Source: Hepsetus odoe (lineage: Eukaryota; Chordata; Actinopteri; Characiformes; Hepsetidae). Taken from it: a DNA stretch of 64,000 nt. This document shows positions 1-10,857 of the stretch, in pieces (the stretch's first letter is position 1; every line of letters starts with the position of its first letter). Under the pieces are notes generated by a model that did no database searches, was not told the origin of the DNA, and worked only from the letters and a program-made list of their open reading frames with translations. Location: assembly GCA_017165825.1 (NCBI GenBank), contig CM029366.1, positions 32,959,851 to 33,023,850 of the forward strand, in the 5' to 3' direction. The translations under genes were made by a program, and so were the position numbers.

Positions 1-335
1 CTCCACACCATCCAGTGTGTCTGGATCACATGAAGAGACAGAAGGATGTGAGGAAGCTACATCCACAGAAGATCTGTGCTCAGTTCTCCAAGATGTTTGG
101 AACGAACTACCGGCCGAGTTCCTTCAGAAACCGTGTGCGAGTGTACCTAGAAGAACTGATGCTGTTCTGAAGGCAAAGGGTGGTCACACCAAATATTGAT
201 CTGATTTAGATTCTCTTTTGTTCATTCACTGCATTTTGTTGATTGATGAAAATAAATGATGAACACTTCCATTTCTGAAAGCGTTCTGTTTACAGCATTT
301 TACGCACCTGCCTAAAACTTTTGCACAGTAGTGTA
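1..335 (+). mobile_element. Tc1/mariner-like element, 3' part (cut by window edge)
   Basis: The frame at 17-199 ends in a stretch (SVPRRTDAVLKAKGGHTKY, then a stop) that matches the usual C-terminus of Tc1-like DDE transposases. The catalytic core would lie upstream, outside the window. After the stop comes about 130 bp of A/T-rich sequence and then a terminal inverted repeat ending GCACAGTAGTGTA at 335. A second copy of the same family lies at 44148-44655 on the other strand. It has the same protein tail and the mirror-image end, so the family assignment does not rest on one copy. No complete transposase can be made from this fragment. Confidence 0.8.
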
Positions 336-389
336 TATATAAACATTTTTTATGTGAATAAAATGTGAGGAACCTTTTTATATTTTGAA

Positions 390-600
390 ATCAAGTCAAG
401 TCAGTTTAATTTATAAAGCACTTTTACGACTGTTGTCACAAAGCAGCTTTACAGAAACCGGTCCGAGCCCCAGGTGAGTAAACCGAGGGTGACGGAGGCA
501 AAGCTCCCTAAAACTGGAGGAAGAACCTTGGGAGGAACCAAGACTCAAAACAGGAACCGGTCCTCCAGCTAATTGGCTAATCAAGGAGGAAAAGAAAGAG
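390..600. repeat. High-copy teleost interspersed repeat (CAAAGCAGCTTTACAG type)
   Basis: The segment contains TTTATAAAGCAC, TCACAAAGCAGCTTTACAG, GGAGGAAGAACCTTGGGAGG and AACCAAGACTCAAAACAGG in order. I recognise this word order from a repeat common in many teleost genomes, but I cannot place it in a class with confidence. Ends are approximate and no target duplication is visible. Confidence 0.5.
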
Positions 601-2070
601 AAAGTGCATTTTATAAATGAACAGATTTAGCGATGAGCTCCAGTAACGTGTGAGTTACTGTAAAAGAATCCATTAGCGTCTGTAATTGGAAGTTCAATTA
701 GCCAATAGTGGTGGTTCTGCTTGAGTGGGTGGAGCTTTGTTAGTTTTGGTTTGTGGCAGCAGCACACTGCTTTGTTAAATTGTCTCAAAACCCACCTCGT
801 TTATCTTCGAGATTTTTATTTAATCATTTTTTTCTTTTAATCTTGTTGTTTTATCCAAACCTCACGCCCATTACTCATTTTAGATTAGTTCACAATTTCA
901 AGCCGAGCAGATTAAAAGAAACCCACCGACCGTCTCTAAAAAGAAACGACATTTTGGAAACACTGTATCCGGCTGGTCCCCTGTTGATGCTTTGTAGATG
1001 TCTATAACCCACCGTCCCAATACTTTTTACCAAATTGTGCGCTCTATAAAATCTAACCTTAAATCTAATATTACTTCTTCAATAAATTCTATTGATGTTC
1101 CACTAAGTTTTACCAGGTCATTTGTTAACAATGAAAGTGTAGAGCATTTATAGGTGACCTTCCAAATAAAGTGTGGCCCAGAATCTTTCCAGTTTATTTT
1201 TATTTTTTTTCTCAACTCTGCAAGGCATTAAGAGGGACGAGAATAAGAGTATGGCTTCTTATGGAAACAAGACAATATTTCACATTTTTGAAGATGTAAA
1301 AAAGCAACATTAATTTTGCACTAGAGAGCTTTGAATTATGGCCATCATAATTACCCTTCCCCCACCAAACAAAAAACAAAAGCAAAGAACATACAAAAAA
1401 AACAACGCCTACCTCACAGCAGGTGATGGATGGAGCTCGTAACTGAGAGAAGGTTGTAATTTAGACGCTCATTTCAGACAATGCACATTTCCATTACGCC
1501 ACAGGACATAAAATCCTTCCCATAGCTGTCAAAGAAGCCTTTTCCAGACGAATCTCCACTCAGGCTTTCTCGGCAAGACCAACGTTTAAATAATGCGCTT
1601 AATGAGACACTGTGTCAAAGTATTAATGCACATCCAAGTGTTACATCTAGTGTGTGAAATACCTGGTGGAGATCCAGGGGTCCCCATGACGGTCACCCAG
1701 GATGGGAAACAGGGGTGGTTTGTTGAAAGGTTAAAAATAGTGGAATAGTAGATTCATGAGAAGAGTTAAAACTGAAGGACGGATGAAAACAGGCTGCAAT
1801 GTGCAAGAAAGCCGGAAAAATTGGGAGGACTGATGAGTCTGGATCTACCTGTTGGCTACAAGATAGACGCAAGCCAAGAGAATCATCTAGACACACATGC
1901 ACACACCTCCAGGGCTTTATAAAGTTCACTAAAACATCTAAACAACCACACAATTCCAAGTGTTTTCACTCGAGTTCAACTTTCAACTTATTTACACGCT
2001 GCATTTTCTTTAGTTCAACCTTCAGCAATTAGCCCCACCCCCCACAGCGCTCTAGCCCCTCCCCTGAAGT
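601..2070. other. No recognisable feature
   Basis: This is A/T-rich single-copy-looking DNA. Short open frames are present on both strands (the longest is 88 codons, at 1693-1959), but none resembles a protein family and none has a convincing splice context. A T-rich run lies near 1200. Confidence 0.5.
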
Positions 2071-2075
2071 TATAG

Positions 2076-2265
2076 GGTTGTGGTGATCTAGTGGTAGGAT
2101 ACTGCCTATTGAACAAGAGGTCGCAGGTTCGAATCCCACCTTCAGCGCTACCACCACTGGGTTCCTGAGGAAACCCTCAACATCAAGTTGCTCCAGGGGG
2201 GATTGTCCCTGTAGTCAGGACCTGGAAGTTCTGGATAAGAGTGTCTGCTCAACGCCGTAAAGAGT
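2076..2265 (+). mobile_element. SINE-A, tRNA-derived, nearly full
   Basis: An A-box-like GGTGATCTAGTGGTAGGAT and the B box AGGTTCGAATCCCAC form a tRNA-like head. A body with CCACTGGGTTCCTGAGG and GGGGGGATTGTCCCTG follows. The 3' tail GGATAAGAGTGTCTGCTCAA is the type many fish SINEs share with LINE 3' ends, which is thought to let the LINE machinery copy them. The copy at 51251-51453 matches it along its whole length. Confidence 0.85.
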
Positions 2266-2269
2266 GTTT

Positions 2270-4930
2270 CAGCCAAGCCTACTCATGAGACACAACAGAC
2301 AGCCAATCAGAACGGAGCTGCATATGATGCCCCAACATGAGTCTCCCTCCTACATCCATACACTGGCCCATTCCTCTTCTCGGAGATGCTGGCATACCTG
2401 CAGTGCAGAGCAGAATGTGAAAAAAGGTCATCCAGAAAATATCATCTCATAAACAAACAGCTCCAGCACATTACCTCATGGGTCGAGAAAGGAAAAAAAA
2501 CGAGGGAGGAAAAGTTGGCGCGCTGAATTCCAAACCATTGTTTACACGCCTTGCACACGACCCAGATTCCAGCACTAAAACCGGCAAGGCCATTTACTCA
2601 GAGTAATTTGGTTTCCCAGCACAAGCAAGACTCCAGCAGGGCTATCATGGAAAGACAGATCGCTTGTGCAGGTGGAGAGAGAGCAGACTGCAGTGGGCTA
2701 ATAAAAAAAAGCACTCTGCATACAGGCCGTACCTGCGGCTTCACAATCGCGCTGCAGCTTCGTCGTTTACCATTAGCTGCAGATTGGCTGTGATTAATAC
2801 GGAGGGAAAAAAGCAAATGGCCGGATCTGGGAAGGGACACTAAAGATGTAAGATGTCCCAAAGACATGTTTAGGAGCTCTGAAGGATTTGATCTGCTGTC
2901 TGAGCCAGCGGCCAGCAAAGAAATCGCACATGCTGAACACCCGCCATCTCCATTTTCTAATAAAGAAGGAGAGTTCCAGGTCAGCTGGCCACCTTGAAGT
3001 TAATTGGCTTTATTGATTCTGCTAGAAACAAATGTCTGCTGAGGGGTACGTGTGCACGGGTTTGGCCACAGAACGTTTTATTCTTTCGTCACAATTGATA
3101 ACCTTTTAAAAGGATGTTGAAGTTGACCCAGCATGCTGCTGTTGACGAGCCCCCTGGGAAAGCAGCCTACAAATCAAAAGAGGATACGCCATATGCTATT
3201 GTGGGCACAAAGAGGGCCGTGATGGTGTCTGTCACAATTGGCAAGTGTTCGCCGAAACCGCTGAAAGGTTTCAATAAACACCAGATGGGGTAATGTTCTA
3301 GACCTTGTTTTCCCGGAATAAGCGTCTCATATAGTTCCGTAATGAGCGCAGTGACAAGGCTAGGAAATGCTTTATTGAGTTGACATGATTTATACCAACC
3401 ACAAAACAGCTGGTAATGATGCATAGTCCACCTCCTGATTGGTGGACACTTAATCCCTTCCCAATCAATATCTCATGTCTACCTGGGACTGGGAATGGGC
3501 CTCGTATGCCTTCCCCACCCTTTGGGATGCCATAAACACTATCAATAACATATTACCACCCGTATCTATATCCTCTAGCCCTGCTAGGGTGTTGAAAGAT
3601 GGTGTCGGGAGAGCATATGATATCGGATACTAATGGTTGCTGTGTTTCAAGGCTTTTGTAGCTGTAAAGGTCACTGGAAAGACTTGAGGAAAAGTGCCTT
3701 GGCGCAATTAGCATGGCACATTCTTCAGTGTTACTTCCAGTCATTGAAAAGCCACGCCCACACCTCTCCAGCCACTGTCCAGGATGACAAATCAGTGGGC
3801 AGGCATCCTTAAATAAACATACGAAATGCTCATCGATGGAAGCAACTACACCATCCACAATCCTGTCCGTTCCAGCCTGCCCCCCATTGCTCATCCACGG
3901 GGCGGGCACCCTTTCCCGGTGTCCGAGGTGTTGTGTTTGCAGGCCTTGCAGAGGAAGGACTCCATCTCTCCTCCTGCTCGAGTGTCGCTCTGTGGAAAAG
4001 CGCCACTAAGTGCCCCGAAGCCCCGAATCATATTTCCTCCACCCGCCAGATTATGAATGATAGGGAAACTCTTTTTACATTCATTACCGAGGCTCCTATG
4101 AATAATTCATTTGCTCAAATTACAGCGTCTGAAAATGTTCAACCGTGTTGTATCTGGCCCCTTCTAGATGTGCTGCATGATGTATTCGCCAGTCACCCAT
4201 CCCTTTGCAGGATCCAGAAACGTGGAGAATTTTACAGGCCGAGAGCAATAGGGGGAGATCGTGAAACAGCAGATCATGTGGATAACGTCCAGATTAGGAA
4301 GAAACGTTTGGCTTTTTTGTTTTGTTTTGCTATTTTTTACTGGGGGAGGATCACTCCCCAGCGTGATATGCTATCAGATTGCATTATCTGCTCCTAGTTT
4401 AAGAGTAATTCAAGGTGATAGCAGAATGCACAGCAAATAATGAATCGCCTCAGGTCAAGTATCAACTCCTGTGAGGATGAATGTAGGAGAACAGGAGCCT
4501 GTGTGGGTAAGAGGATGTATGTATGTGTGTAGGACTGTGGAGGCAAATCATAAAGTGCTGAGGCTGTAACTCAGTGCTGTGTAATATCATCAGAGCTTCT
4601 GTCAACACAGTCCAGCCTCTTGTGGGGGACGGGGGGCTGTCACTCAGCTGAATAATGCCCCAGACAGCGCTGGTATTTCACCAAGTCCATCAGCCAACCT
4701 GGGTCACAGAGAAACTAATTCTTTTAAAGGTTAGCCCCGTTCCCCCCTCAAGTGCTTTTGACGTCCAGCAGAAGGGAAAGGGTCGGTGTCAGCAAGATTA
4801 GTCTCCCCCGTGTCACCAAGAGGGAGGACAATGACAAAGTTCAGGCTTTTAGAAGAAGAATTGTCAAACACGTTGAAGCAAAGACACTGCGCAAAGTTCG
4901 ATAAGCGACAAAAAGGACGGCGCAGCTCAG
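2270..4930. other. Repeat-poor island, no gene recognised
   Basis: About 2.6 kb has no SINE, LINE or transposon signature that I recognise. The longest frames (154 codons at 3933-4397 plus, 118 codons at 3553-3909 minus) have no family motif. The stretch could be intronic or intergenic and may hold conserved non-coding elements; one sequence cannot show this. Confidence 0.45.
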
Positions 4931-5462
4931 CCACGGCACTGGGTTCTAATAGGCATTAGGTTATGGAGTATTGATTCCCTGGTCCATGACATTTCAGAGG
5001 CAGCACGGAGAACATGTTCACCCGCAGATTAATCAGGAGGTTATTGACGTCCTGTGGTGTAACTGGAGAAAGGGTCCTCTGGAACAGATGGCTGATGAAA
5101 ACTGTCTCAATGACAGAACATCTCCCACGATCGAGGAAGGCTTTCCAGGACCTTTTTAACTCTTACCTGGTGGTTGGTTGGTCATTAAGCTTGTTAAGAT
5201 GTCAATACAGAGCCATAACATGACCAATGATCCTAGAATCCACCTTCAACAATCTTTTACCCGCAAGCAAGTCCAACTTTTCAGTTTAGTTCTATTGTTT
5301 ATTCTTGGGCAATTTTTAATGGGACAATAAACCAGATTAATCATGGCGCTCAACCCAAGGGCATAACCATTGGGATGAGAAGGTCTTCTTTGGAGGGTTG
5401 ATGGTTCTGGCAGATTAATGACGGTTCTCATAGAAATAAATAAAAATATAATCATCAATCAC

Positions 5463-5612
5463 GGGGCAGTGATGGCCTAGTGATGGGACAAGAACCCATG
5501 ATTAGAAGGTTGCTGGTTTGGGTTCCCAGACCAGTAGGTTACCCTGAAGTAACCTTGGGTCCCAGTCACTGCTCTGTGGGCTGTGCGAGGTTCAGCTGCA
5601 AGGATACGCAAA
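5463..5612 (+). mobile_element. SINE-B fragment (head half)
   Basis: GGGGCAGTGATGGCCTAGTG starts the tRNA-like head. Then come CCCAGACCAGTAGGTTACCC and a degraded CCCAGTCACTGCTC. The tail half with TCACTTTCAC is missing. The fragment directly precedes a LINE fragment. Confidence 0.7.
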
Positions 5613-5680
5613 AACCGTCACCCCACCCCGGCCAATCACATCCCACGGGGGTATTGTTCGGTTGCATAATCAAACCCAAA

Positions 5681-6135
5681 CTTCCTCTTCGTCCCTGCTC
5701 TTGTCCTCCTTCCTGGCAGATCCATCTTCAACATCCTTCTCATGATATAATCCTCATCTCTCCTCTGGACACGTCCAAACTAATGTTCAAACTAACCATC
5801 CAACCTGAGCTGTCCCTCTAATACACTCATTTCTAATCCTGTCCATCCTCGTCACACCCAACGAACATCTCAGCATCTTTAACTCCGACACCTCCAGCTC
5901 CGCCTCCTGTCTTTTCATCAGCACCACCGTCTCCAACCTGTATAGCATAGCTGGTCTCACTACCATCCTGCAAACCTTCCCTTTCACTCTAGCTGTTACC
6001 CGTCTGTCACAAAACACTCCGTCACTCTTCTCCACCCATTCCAGCCTGCCTGCACTCTCTTCTTCACCTCTCTTCCACACTCGCCGACACCCTGGACTGA
6101 ATGTTTTCCATTGTGCCTCGTTAACGTTTCTCGTC
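5681..6135 (-). pseudogene. LINE reverse-transcriptase-polyprotein C-terminal relict (RTE-like)
   Basis: On the minus strand the longest frame (5787-6140) reads through VWKRGEEESAG, CDRRVTARVKGKVCRMVVRP, AMLY, LKMLRCSLGVTRMDRIRNE and IRGTAQVG. This is the characteristic segment after the RT domain of a widespread fish LINE. Downstream the same protein continues in other frames (5681-5786), so the copy is frameshifted. The same segment occurs at 12035-12840, 17595-17945, 43603-43885 and 56260-57290. No RT catalytic motif survives here. RTE-like is my best guess for the clade. Confidence 0.75.
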
Positions 6136-6139
6136 AACA

Positions 6140-6940
6140 TTAAAAATGATTAGTAAATATCAATGTTGGCTAAAATGAAACATCATGATGTTTCAGCTTT
6201 TATTCCTCAGCTTCATTGAAATGGAACTAACATGTCAACAAGGCTCCAGCCATTTTCTGAGCCTCTTATCCTGAAAAACACTGGGCAGTTCAGCTTTCAT
6301 ACCTGGAGGAGCACCTGACATGCAGGTTTTTGGACTGGGAGTTAAAATGCTCCACACTGACAGGACCCCAGGAGGTCTTTGTCCAGAACCTTCCTGCTTT
6401 GGAGAAACGCAAACCTGCCACCTCCGTCAACGAACTCTTTGCTAAAACAGGATGACTTCACGTCTCCAAGAAAATGCACATTTGGAGCTTTTCGACATTT
6501 CATAGCCTGAAAGCAACCAACAGACCATTTGACCAAAACTCTGAACGTTGCTCATTGAATCTGACAGAACAGCAGAAAAAATCTGTTACTTTTTGTGCAA
6601 ACTGAGTTAAGATCTGTTGTCCTGTTGTGGCTTCTGTGGGTGGCATCCTTTTTCTCCTGTTCTGAGGTCAGACGCCTGATAGTCGATGTTTCAGCCTCGC
6701 CCGCGGGGTGAAGGTCAAGGCTCGGCCGGCCCGTGCTCATGGCCCTGGCGCCACTTCAGCTCAGCAGCCAGTAGTTTTGCTGGGTGTTATTGAGGTCTTT
6801 TAAAGGATGAACAGTCACGGCAGCGGTGTGAGCGATAAGTCACTGTGACTGCAGCGGGAAATGGAAATTGCATGACTGGAGGTGACACAGGACAGTCCAC
6901 TTCTTCGCATTCTGTTACAAATGTAAATTTTTTTTAAATA
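6140..6940. other. No recognisable feature
   Basis: No repeat family or coding similarity seen. Frames at 6342-6740 on the minus strand are short and without motifs. Confidence 0.45.
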
Positions 6941-6947
6941 TTTCAAT

Positions 6948-7051
6948 TTTTCTTGATGCCGCTTGTCCTAATTAGGGACAGTCTATCCCGGTTCTCAAAG
7001 GCGAAAGGCAGGGACACACCCTGGACAGGCCGCCTGTTCATCACAGGTTGG

Positions 7052-7094
<43 letters not shown>

Positions 7095-7136
7095 GAGAGA
7101 CAATTAAGCATCTCCAGTTCACCTGACGAGCAATGT
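6948..7136 (-). mobile_element. V-SINE/DANA-like element, 3' half, interrupted
   Basis: On the plus strand this reads GCCGCTTGTCCTAATTAGGG, CGAAAGGCAGGGACACACCC, TGGACAGG, a (CA)n run at 7053-7091, then GACAATTAAGCATCTCCAG and TTCACCTGAC. This is the reverse complement of the tail and central domain of V-SINEs. The tRNA-proximal part appears again after 7373, separated by an intact SINE-B. Confidence 0.75.
7053..7091. repeat. (CA)n microsatellite
   Basis: About 19 CA units inside the V-SINE body. The same position carries a CA run in the copy at 9913-10248, so the run was probably seeded by the element. Confidence 0.95.
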
Positions 7137-7372
7137 GGGGCAGCAGAGGTCTAGTGTTGAGGGACTAGGCCCCAGGATCAGAAGATAGTGGGTTTGAATC
7201 CAGTAGGTTTCCCTGAGGTACCCTTGAGCAAGGTACCATCCCCGTCACTGCTCCCCAGCCACTTTCAATAGCTGCTGCACGGTGTGTGCGGGGGGAAAGC
7301 GGAGGTTTAATTTCATTGTGTCTCACTGTGTGCTGTGCTGTGTTTCACAATGACAAATTTATCACTATCACT
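7137..7372 (+). mobile_element. SINE-B, nearly full length
   Basis: Head GGGGCAGCAGAGGTCTAGTG, B-box-like GGGTTTGAATCC, then CCCTGAGGTACCCTTGAGCA, GCTGCTGCACGGTGTG and a tail TTTCACAATGACAAATT...ATCACTATCACT. It sits between the two halves of a minus-strand V-SINE, so it is the younger element. Confidence 0.85.
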
Positions 7373-7440
7373 CCACACAGAAAGGACCTGGACCGTCCCA
7401 CCTGGGAATCAAACCCAGGACAGGTTGTAGAGACTGCCAT
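7373..7440 (-). mobile_element. V-SINE/DANA-like element, tRNA-proximal part
   Basis: CCACACAGAAAGGACCTGG, CGTCCCACCTGGGAATCAAA and CCCAGGACAGG are the complement of a SINE head with its B box. It continues the element at 6948-7136. The piece that should lie between them is missing, so a deletion accompanied or followed the SINE-B insertion. Confidence 0.7.
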
Positions 7441-8215
7441 GCACAAATGGATAAAACGACAAGATGTTTTAGATGCCTTTACCGGTCAGAACTGAATAAA
7501 AGTTCATATCACTTTGGCAAAGCAATATTTTTTGTCATAATTTATAAGAAAATGACTATAATTCTCAGCAGAAGGGGATTTTTAACCCTGAGCCTGTGAC
7601 TCAACCAAAATTATATCTTAAGTGCTGATCTTTTCCCAGGCCAGGGCTCTTATCTGGCCACAATGAAGTGGACTCTCCCTTATAGACAGCTTAACTTTTA
7701 ACTGATGGATCCTGAGAGCACCAGGAATTGCTCTCACGATGGATGAGAGCTGTCGTGATGGCTTAAGCTGAGGTGAGGTGAGGTAAGGTGAGGTCTACAC
7801 AGGCTGTCCCGCTGAAACAGGGACGCCAGACTTCAGTCCCGGAGTGCCGCAGAACTGCAGAGCATGGCATTTTCTTTGATTTAACACATCCAGTTAATCT
7901 GGCCAGCTAATTAGCAAGGCTTCCTCAAGCTGAATTGAGTGTTAGTGTGAAGTCAGTGCCAAACTCTGCAGTATTGCCCTTCGGTATCTGAGTTTAAAAC
8001 TTCTTCTACACGACACAGCAGTGAAGAAAACCCAAATATGAAAGCGGGAAGAAGTTCAAGGTGCGAAAAAGGGGTCTATGCACAAACAAGCTGTTTGCCT
8101 TCCAATGAGAGAGCGCATTGCAATTTATGTTGTTTTGCAGATGATCCTCTCCAGTGTAGCTCTGTTCCCTAATTACACAGACAGACCCTGCAACAGCTAA
8201 GGGTCCTGCTCAGGA
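7441..8215. other. No recognisable feature
   Basis: Apart from a short GAGGTGAGGTAAGG run near 7775, nothing repetitive or coding is recognised. Confidence 0.4.
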
Positions 8216-8312
8216 AGTGATAGTGAGTATTTGTCATTGTGAAGACACCACACAAAGAAACGCATCTCTGCATTTAACCCACACACACCGTCCAACAGGG
8301 GGCAGCCATATA
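8216..8312 (-). mobile_element. SINE-B tail fragment
   Basis: The segment contains a decayed TCACTTTCAC-type tail in reverse, then TTTGTCATTGTGAAG, ATTTAACCCACACACACCG and CAGGGGGCAGCC. It ends before the tRNA head. Confidence 0.7.
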
Positions 8313-8322
8313 TGCAGCAGGG

Positions 8323-8494
8323 GCCTAGTGTTTAGGGACTAGTCCCCAGGATCAAAAAAGTCTTGGGTTCGAGAGCAGTAGGTTGGCCTGAGGTGAAAGT
8401 GAAAGTGACTGCCTTTGTCATTGTGAAACGCAGCACAGCACAACGAAATTCAACCTCTGCGTTTCACCCACACACACGTGCAGCAGGGGGCAGC
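8323..8494. mobile_element. Two SINE-B fragments, head-to-tail inversion junction
   Basis: From 8323 to 8392 the plus-strand head is readable (GGGGCCTAGTGTTTAGGGAC, TTGGGTTCGAG, CAGTAGGTTGGCCTGAGG). At 8393 it is replaced by a minus-strand tail (GTGAAAGTGAAAGTGACTGC, CATTGTGAAACGCAGC, CAGCAGGGGGCAGC). One SINE has jumped into another, or an inversion has joined two copies. Confidence 0.75.
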
Positions 8495-8499
8495 AGACA

Positions 8500-8740
8500 G
8501 TTCTATTGAGTGATGGGGGAGAGGGAGGACCGCCCTACACACCCAGAGAGAAAGGAGTTATACTGAGTGATGGGGGAGAGGGAGGACCGCCCCGCCCTAC
8601 ACACCCAGAGAGAGAAGACAGTTCTAGTGAGTGATGGGGGAGAGGGAGGACCACCCTACACACTCAGAGAGAGAGAGGACAGTTATACTGAGTGATGGGG
8701 GAGAGGGAGGACCACCCTACCAATCTGAGAAGAGGGAAGT
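8500..8740. repeat. 62-bp minisatellite, 4 units
   Basis: Units start at 8500, 8557, 8621 and 8682. Each begins GTTCTA or GTTATA, followed by TGAGTGATGGGGGAGAGGG, AGGACC and CCCTACACAC. Unit length varies from 57 to 64 bp because of small gaps. The array directly follows a SINE-B tail fragment. Confidence 0.9.
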
Positions 8741-8990
8741 CATTTGTGTTCTACCAAACTCCAAGACACCAAGGATCTTTAAATATTGGGTTTCATGCTT
8801 AGACAGTTGTCCCACTGGAGAGTTCAAAAATAATCTTCCAATAAAGCAATTGTTTTGGTAGCAATTGCCATCTGAAAAAATGGTTCTTGTAGTTGATACA
8901 ATGACCAAAACATTTCCAAAAATTACAATAAAAACCAAAAAGGATAAATGTCCATTTAAAACCCTGTAATTCTGACTCAGGATAAGGGTC

Positions 8991-9118
8991 CATCCATCCA
9001 TCCATTTTTTGCCGCTTGTCCCAAGCGGGGTTGCGGGGGGGTGCTGGAGTCCATCCCAGCTCACACAGGGCGAAGGACGGGGGACACACCCTGGACAGGT
9101 CACCAACCCATCGCAGGG
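8991..9118 (-). mobile_element. 5'-truncated V-SINE-like insertion with 12-bp target duplication
   Basis: The insertion starts with CATCCATCCATCCAT (the reverse of a GGAT tail), then TTGCCGCTTGTCCCAAGCGG, GGTGCTGGAGTCCATCCCAG and CCTGGACAGGTCACCAACCC. It is flanked by identical copies of AGGATAAGGGTC at 8979-8990 and 9119-9130. Only the 3' end of the element is present, as expected for retrotransposition by a LINE enzyme. Confidence 0.88.
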
Positions 9119-9177
9119 AGGATAAGGGTCTTCAGATAATATTAAAAAAACTAAAAAGCACAAAAATTAGCAGAGCC

Positions 9178-9390
9178 TGGGGCAGCAGTGGCCTAGTGTT
9201 TAAGGATGAGGCCCCAAGATCAGAAGATCATCCTGACCAGTAGGTTGCCCTGAGGTACCCTTAAGCAAGGTACTGTTCCTCCACTGCTCCCTGGGCACTT
9301 TAAATAGCTGCCCCCTACTTGACGGTGTTTAAGGGTAAAACACAGAGGATGCATTTTGCAGTGTGTCGCTGTGTGCTGTGTTTCACAAAT
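9178..9390 (+). mobile_element. SINE-B
   Basis: GGGGCAGCAGTGGCCTAGTG, CCCTGAGGTACCCTTAAGCA, AGCTGCCCCC and a tail with GTGTGCTGTGTTTCACA. Part of the B-box region is missing and the final TCACTTTCAC is lost. Confidence 0.8.
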
Positions 9391-9912
9391 AGTCCAAAAT
9401 ATAAATAAATAAAATAAATATAGATGAAAAAAAGTCGTCCTGCCCTGGAAGAACCTTTAAGGAGACAGCTCCAGGACCAGATGTAAAAAACCTTGTTTAC
9501 TCTCAAATAAAGGATTCTCAGGATGTTGGATACAATTTGCAGGCATCAGAGCTGCTAACAATATTCCCGGTACTTCTGATAGAGGTGGGATTTCTGAAGA
9601 TGCAATGTGGCGCAGGCAGGCCTGACAGTGTTGCTGTGTAAATTGGGCAGGGGATGCAAATTGGGCAGCGACACCCTCAACACAGAGGAGAACTGAGGAG
9701 CGCAGAGGAGCAGGGCCCAAAACGTCTTCCACCTTCAAAAACAGGTGAAGAATCAGGCTTGAAAATGCAGAATCTCACACAAAACAAGTTTATGTAGCAC
9801 CTTTTACAAACCCCAACGATGCCGTTTCTGATCAGGTAACATTTCAGGAGCATTCTTCTCTGCTTCCACAAACGGCCCAAAGCCAACACAAGGGCTAGGA
9901 TGGATAAGAAGC
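9391..9912. other. No recognisable feature
   Basis: Short minus-strand frames (93 and 79 codons between 9457 and 9916) have no motif I recognise. Confidence 0.4.
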
Positions 9913-10063
9913 TCACTCACTCACACTCATTTTCTGAGTCGCTTGTCATGATTAGGTTCATTGATGGAACATATCCCAGCTCTCACAGGGCAAAAGGCGG
10001 GGGTACACTTTGGACAGGACACCAGTCCATCACAGGGTAGACACACAGACACACTCCCTCTCA

Positions 10064-10103
<40 letters not shown>

Positions 10104-10248
10104 TAGGAGACAATTTAGCATCTCCAATCCACCTGATGATTTTCTTTGTCTTTGGATGTTGGGAGGAAGGATGTTTGTTCCCAGAGAAAGAACCAGGGAT
10201 TTCCACTCCACAGTGAAAGGACCCGGGCCGTCCCACCTGGGAATCCAA
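9913..10248 (-). mobile_element. V-SINE/DANA-like element with (CA)n, nearly full
   Basis: The order on the plus strand is TCACTCACTCACACTCATTT, CGCTTGTCATGATTAGG, CCCAGCTCTCACAGGGC, GGACACCAGTCCATCACAGG, a CA run at 10067-10099, GACAATTTAGCATCTCC, CACCTGATGATTTTC, GGATGTTGGGAGGAAGG and CGTCCCACCTGGGAATCC. This is the whole V-SINE body in reverse, up to the B box. Confidence 0.8.
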
Positions 10249-10612
10249 ATACACGCTACTATATTTTGAAAAAAAAATTGAGAATAGTTCGTTTAGCTGA
10301 CACGTTCAACCAAGTGAACGTGAGAATCTTCATAGTAGCGAAAAACAATGCCTTATATGGAAATTTAAGTGTATCACAAAGCTCACAATGAGCTTTCTTT
10401 AGTGATCCTGCACTGTGTTAAATTATCGTTAAAATGTCTTTTTAAAAAAAAACATTATTTAAAGCTGTCAAACAGGATGAATTTTTTTAATTTATTAATT
10501 CATATTTTATAAGGAATTTATATTTTAATTGAGCAAATTCAAATGTTCAGAATTTTTGATCGCTTTAATAGATAAGTAGTTTAATATCCATATAATGTAA
10601 TTTGCTGTAATA
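10249..10612. other. A/T-rich spacer
   Basis: Poly-A and TTTAATT-rich sequence with no coding or repeat signature. Confidence 0.45.
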
Positions 10613-10857
10613 AAAGTGAAAGTGAAAGTGACAACCCTCGTCATTGCGAGGTCACAGCACAGCACACAGTGAACCACAACGAAATTGGACCGCTGCATTT
10701 AACCCATACAAACACCGTGCAGCAGTGGGCAGCTATTGAAAGCGCCCGAGGAGCAGTGACAGGGACGATACCTTGCTCAAGGCTACCTCAGGGCAGCCTG
10801 TGGATCAGGGATTCGAAACCATGACCTTCCAATCCTGGGACCTCATCCCTAACCACT
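10613..10857 (-). mobile_element. SINE-B (left half of head-to-head pair)
   Basis: Full reverse element: AAGTGAAAGTGAAAGTGAC, CGTCATTGCGAGGTCACAG, GCATTTAACCCATACAAAC, GGGCAGCTATTGAAAGCGCC, CAAGGCTACCTCAGGGCAGC, GGGATTCGAAACC and TCCCTAACCACT. It is immediately followed by a plus-strand copy. Confidence 0.92.

Noticed and set aside
3933..4397. 154-codon plus frame in unique DNA
   Set aside because: No recognisable domain, no splice-site logic I could support, and a competing frame on the other strand upstream. Kept as unassigned.
8717..9163. 148-codon minus frame
   Set aside because: It runs across the V-SINE-like insertion and its target duplications, so it cannot be an ancestral gene.
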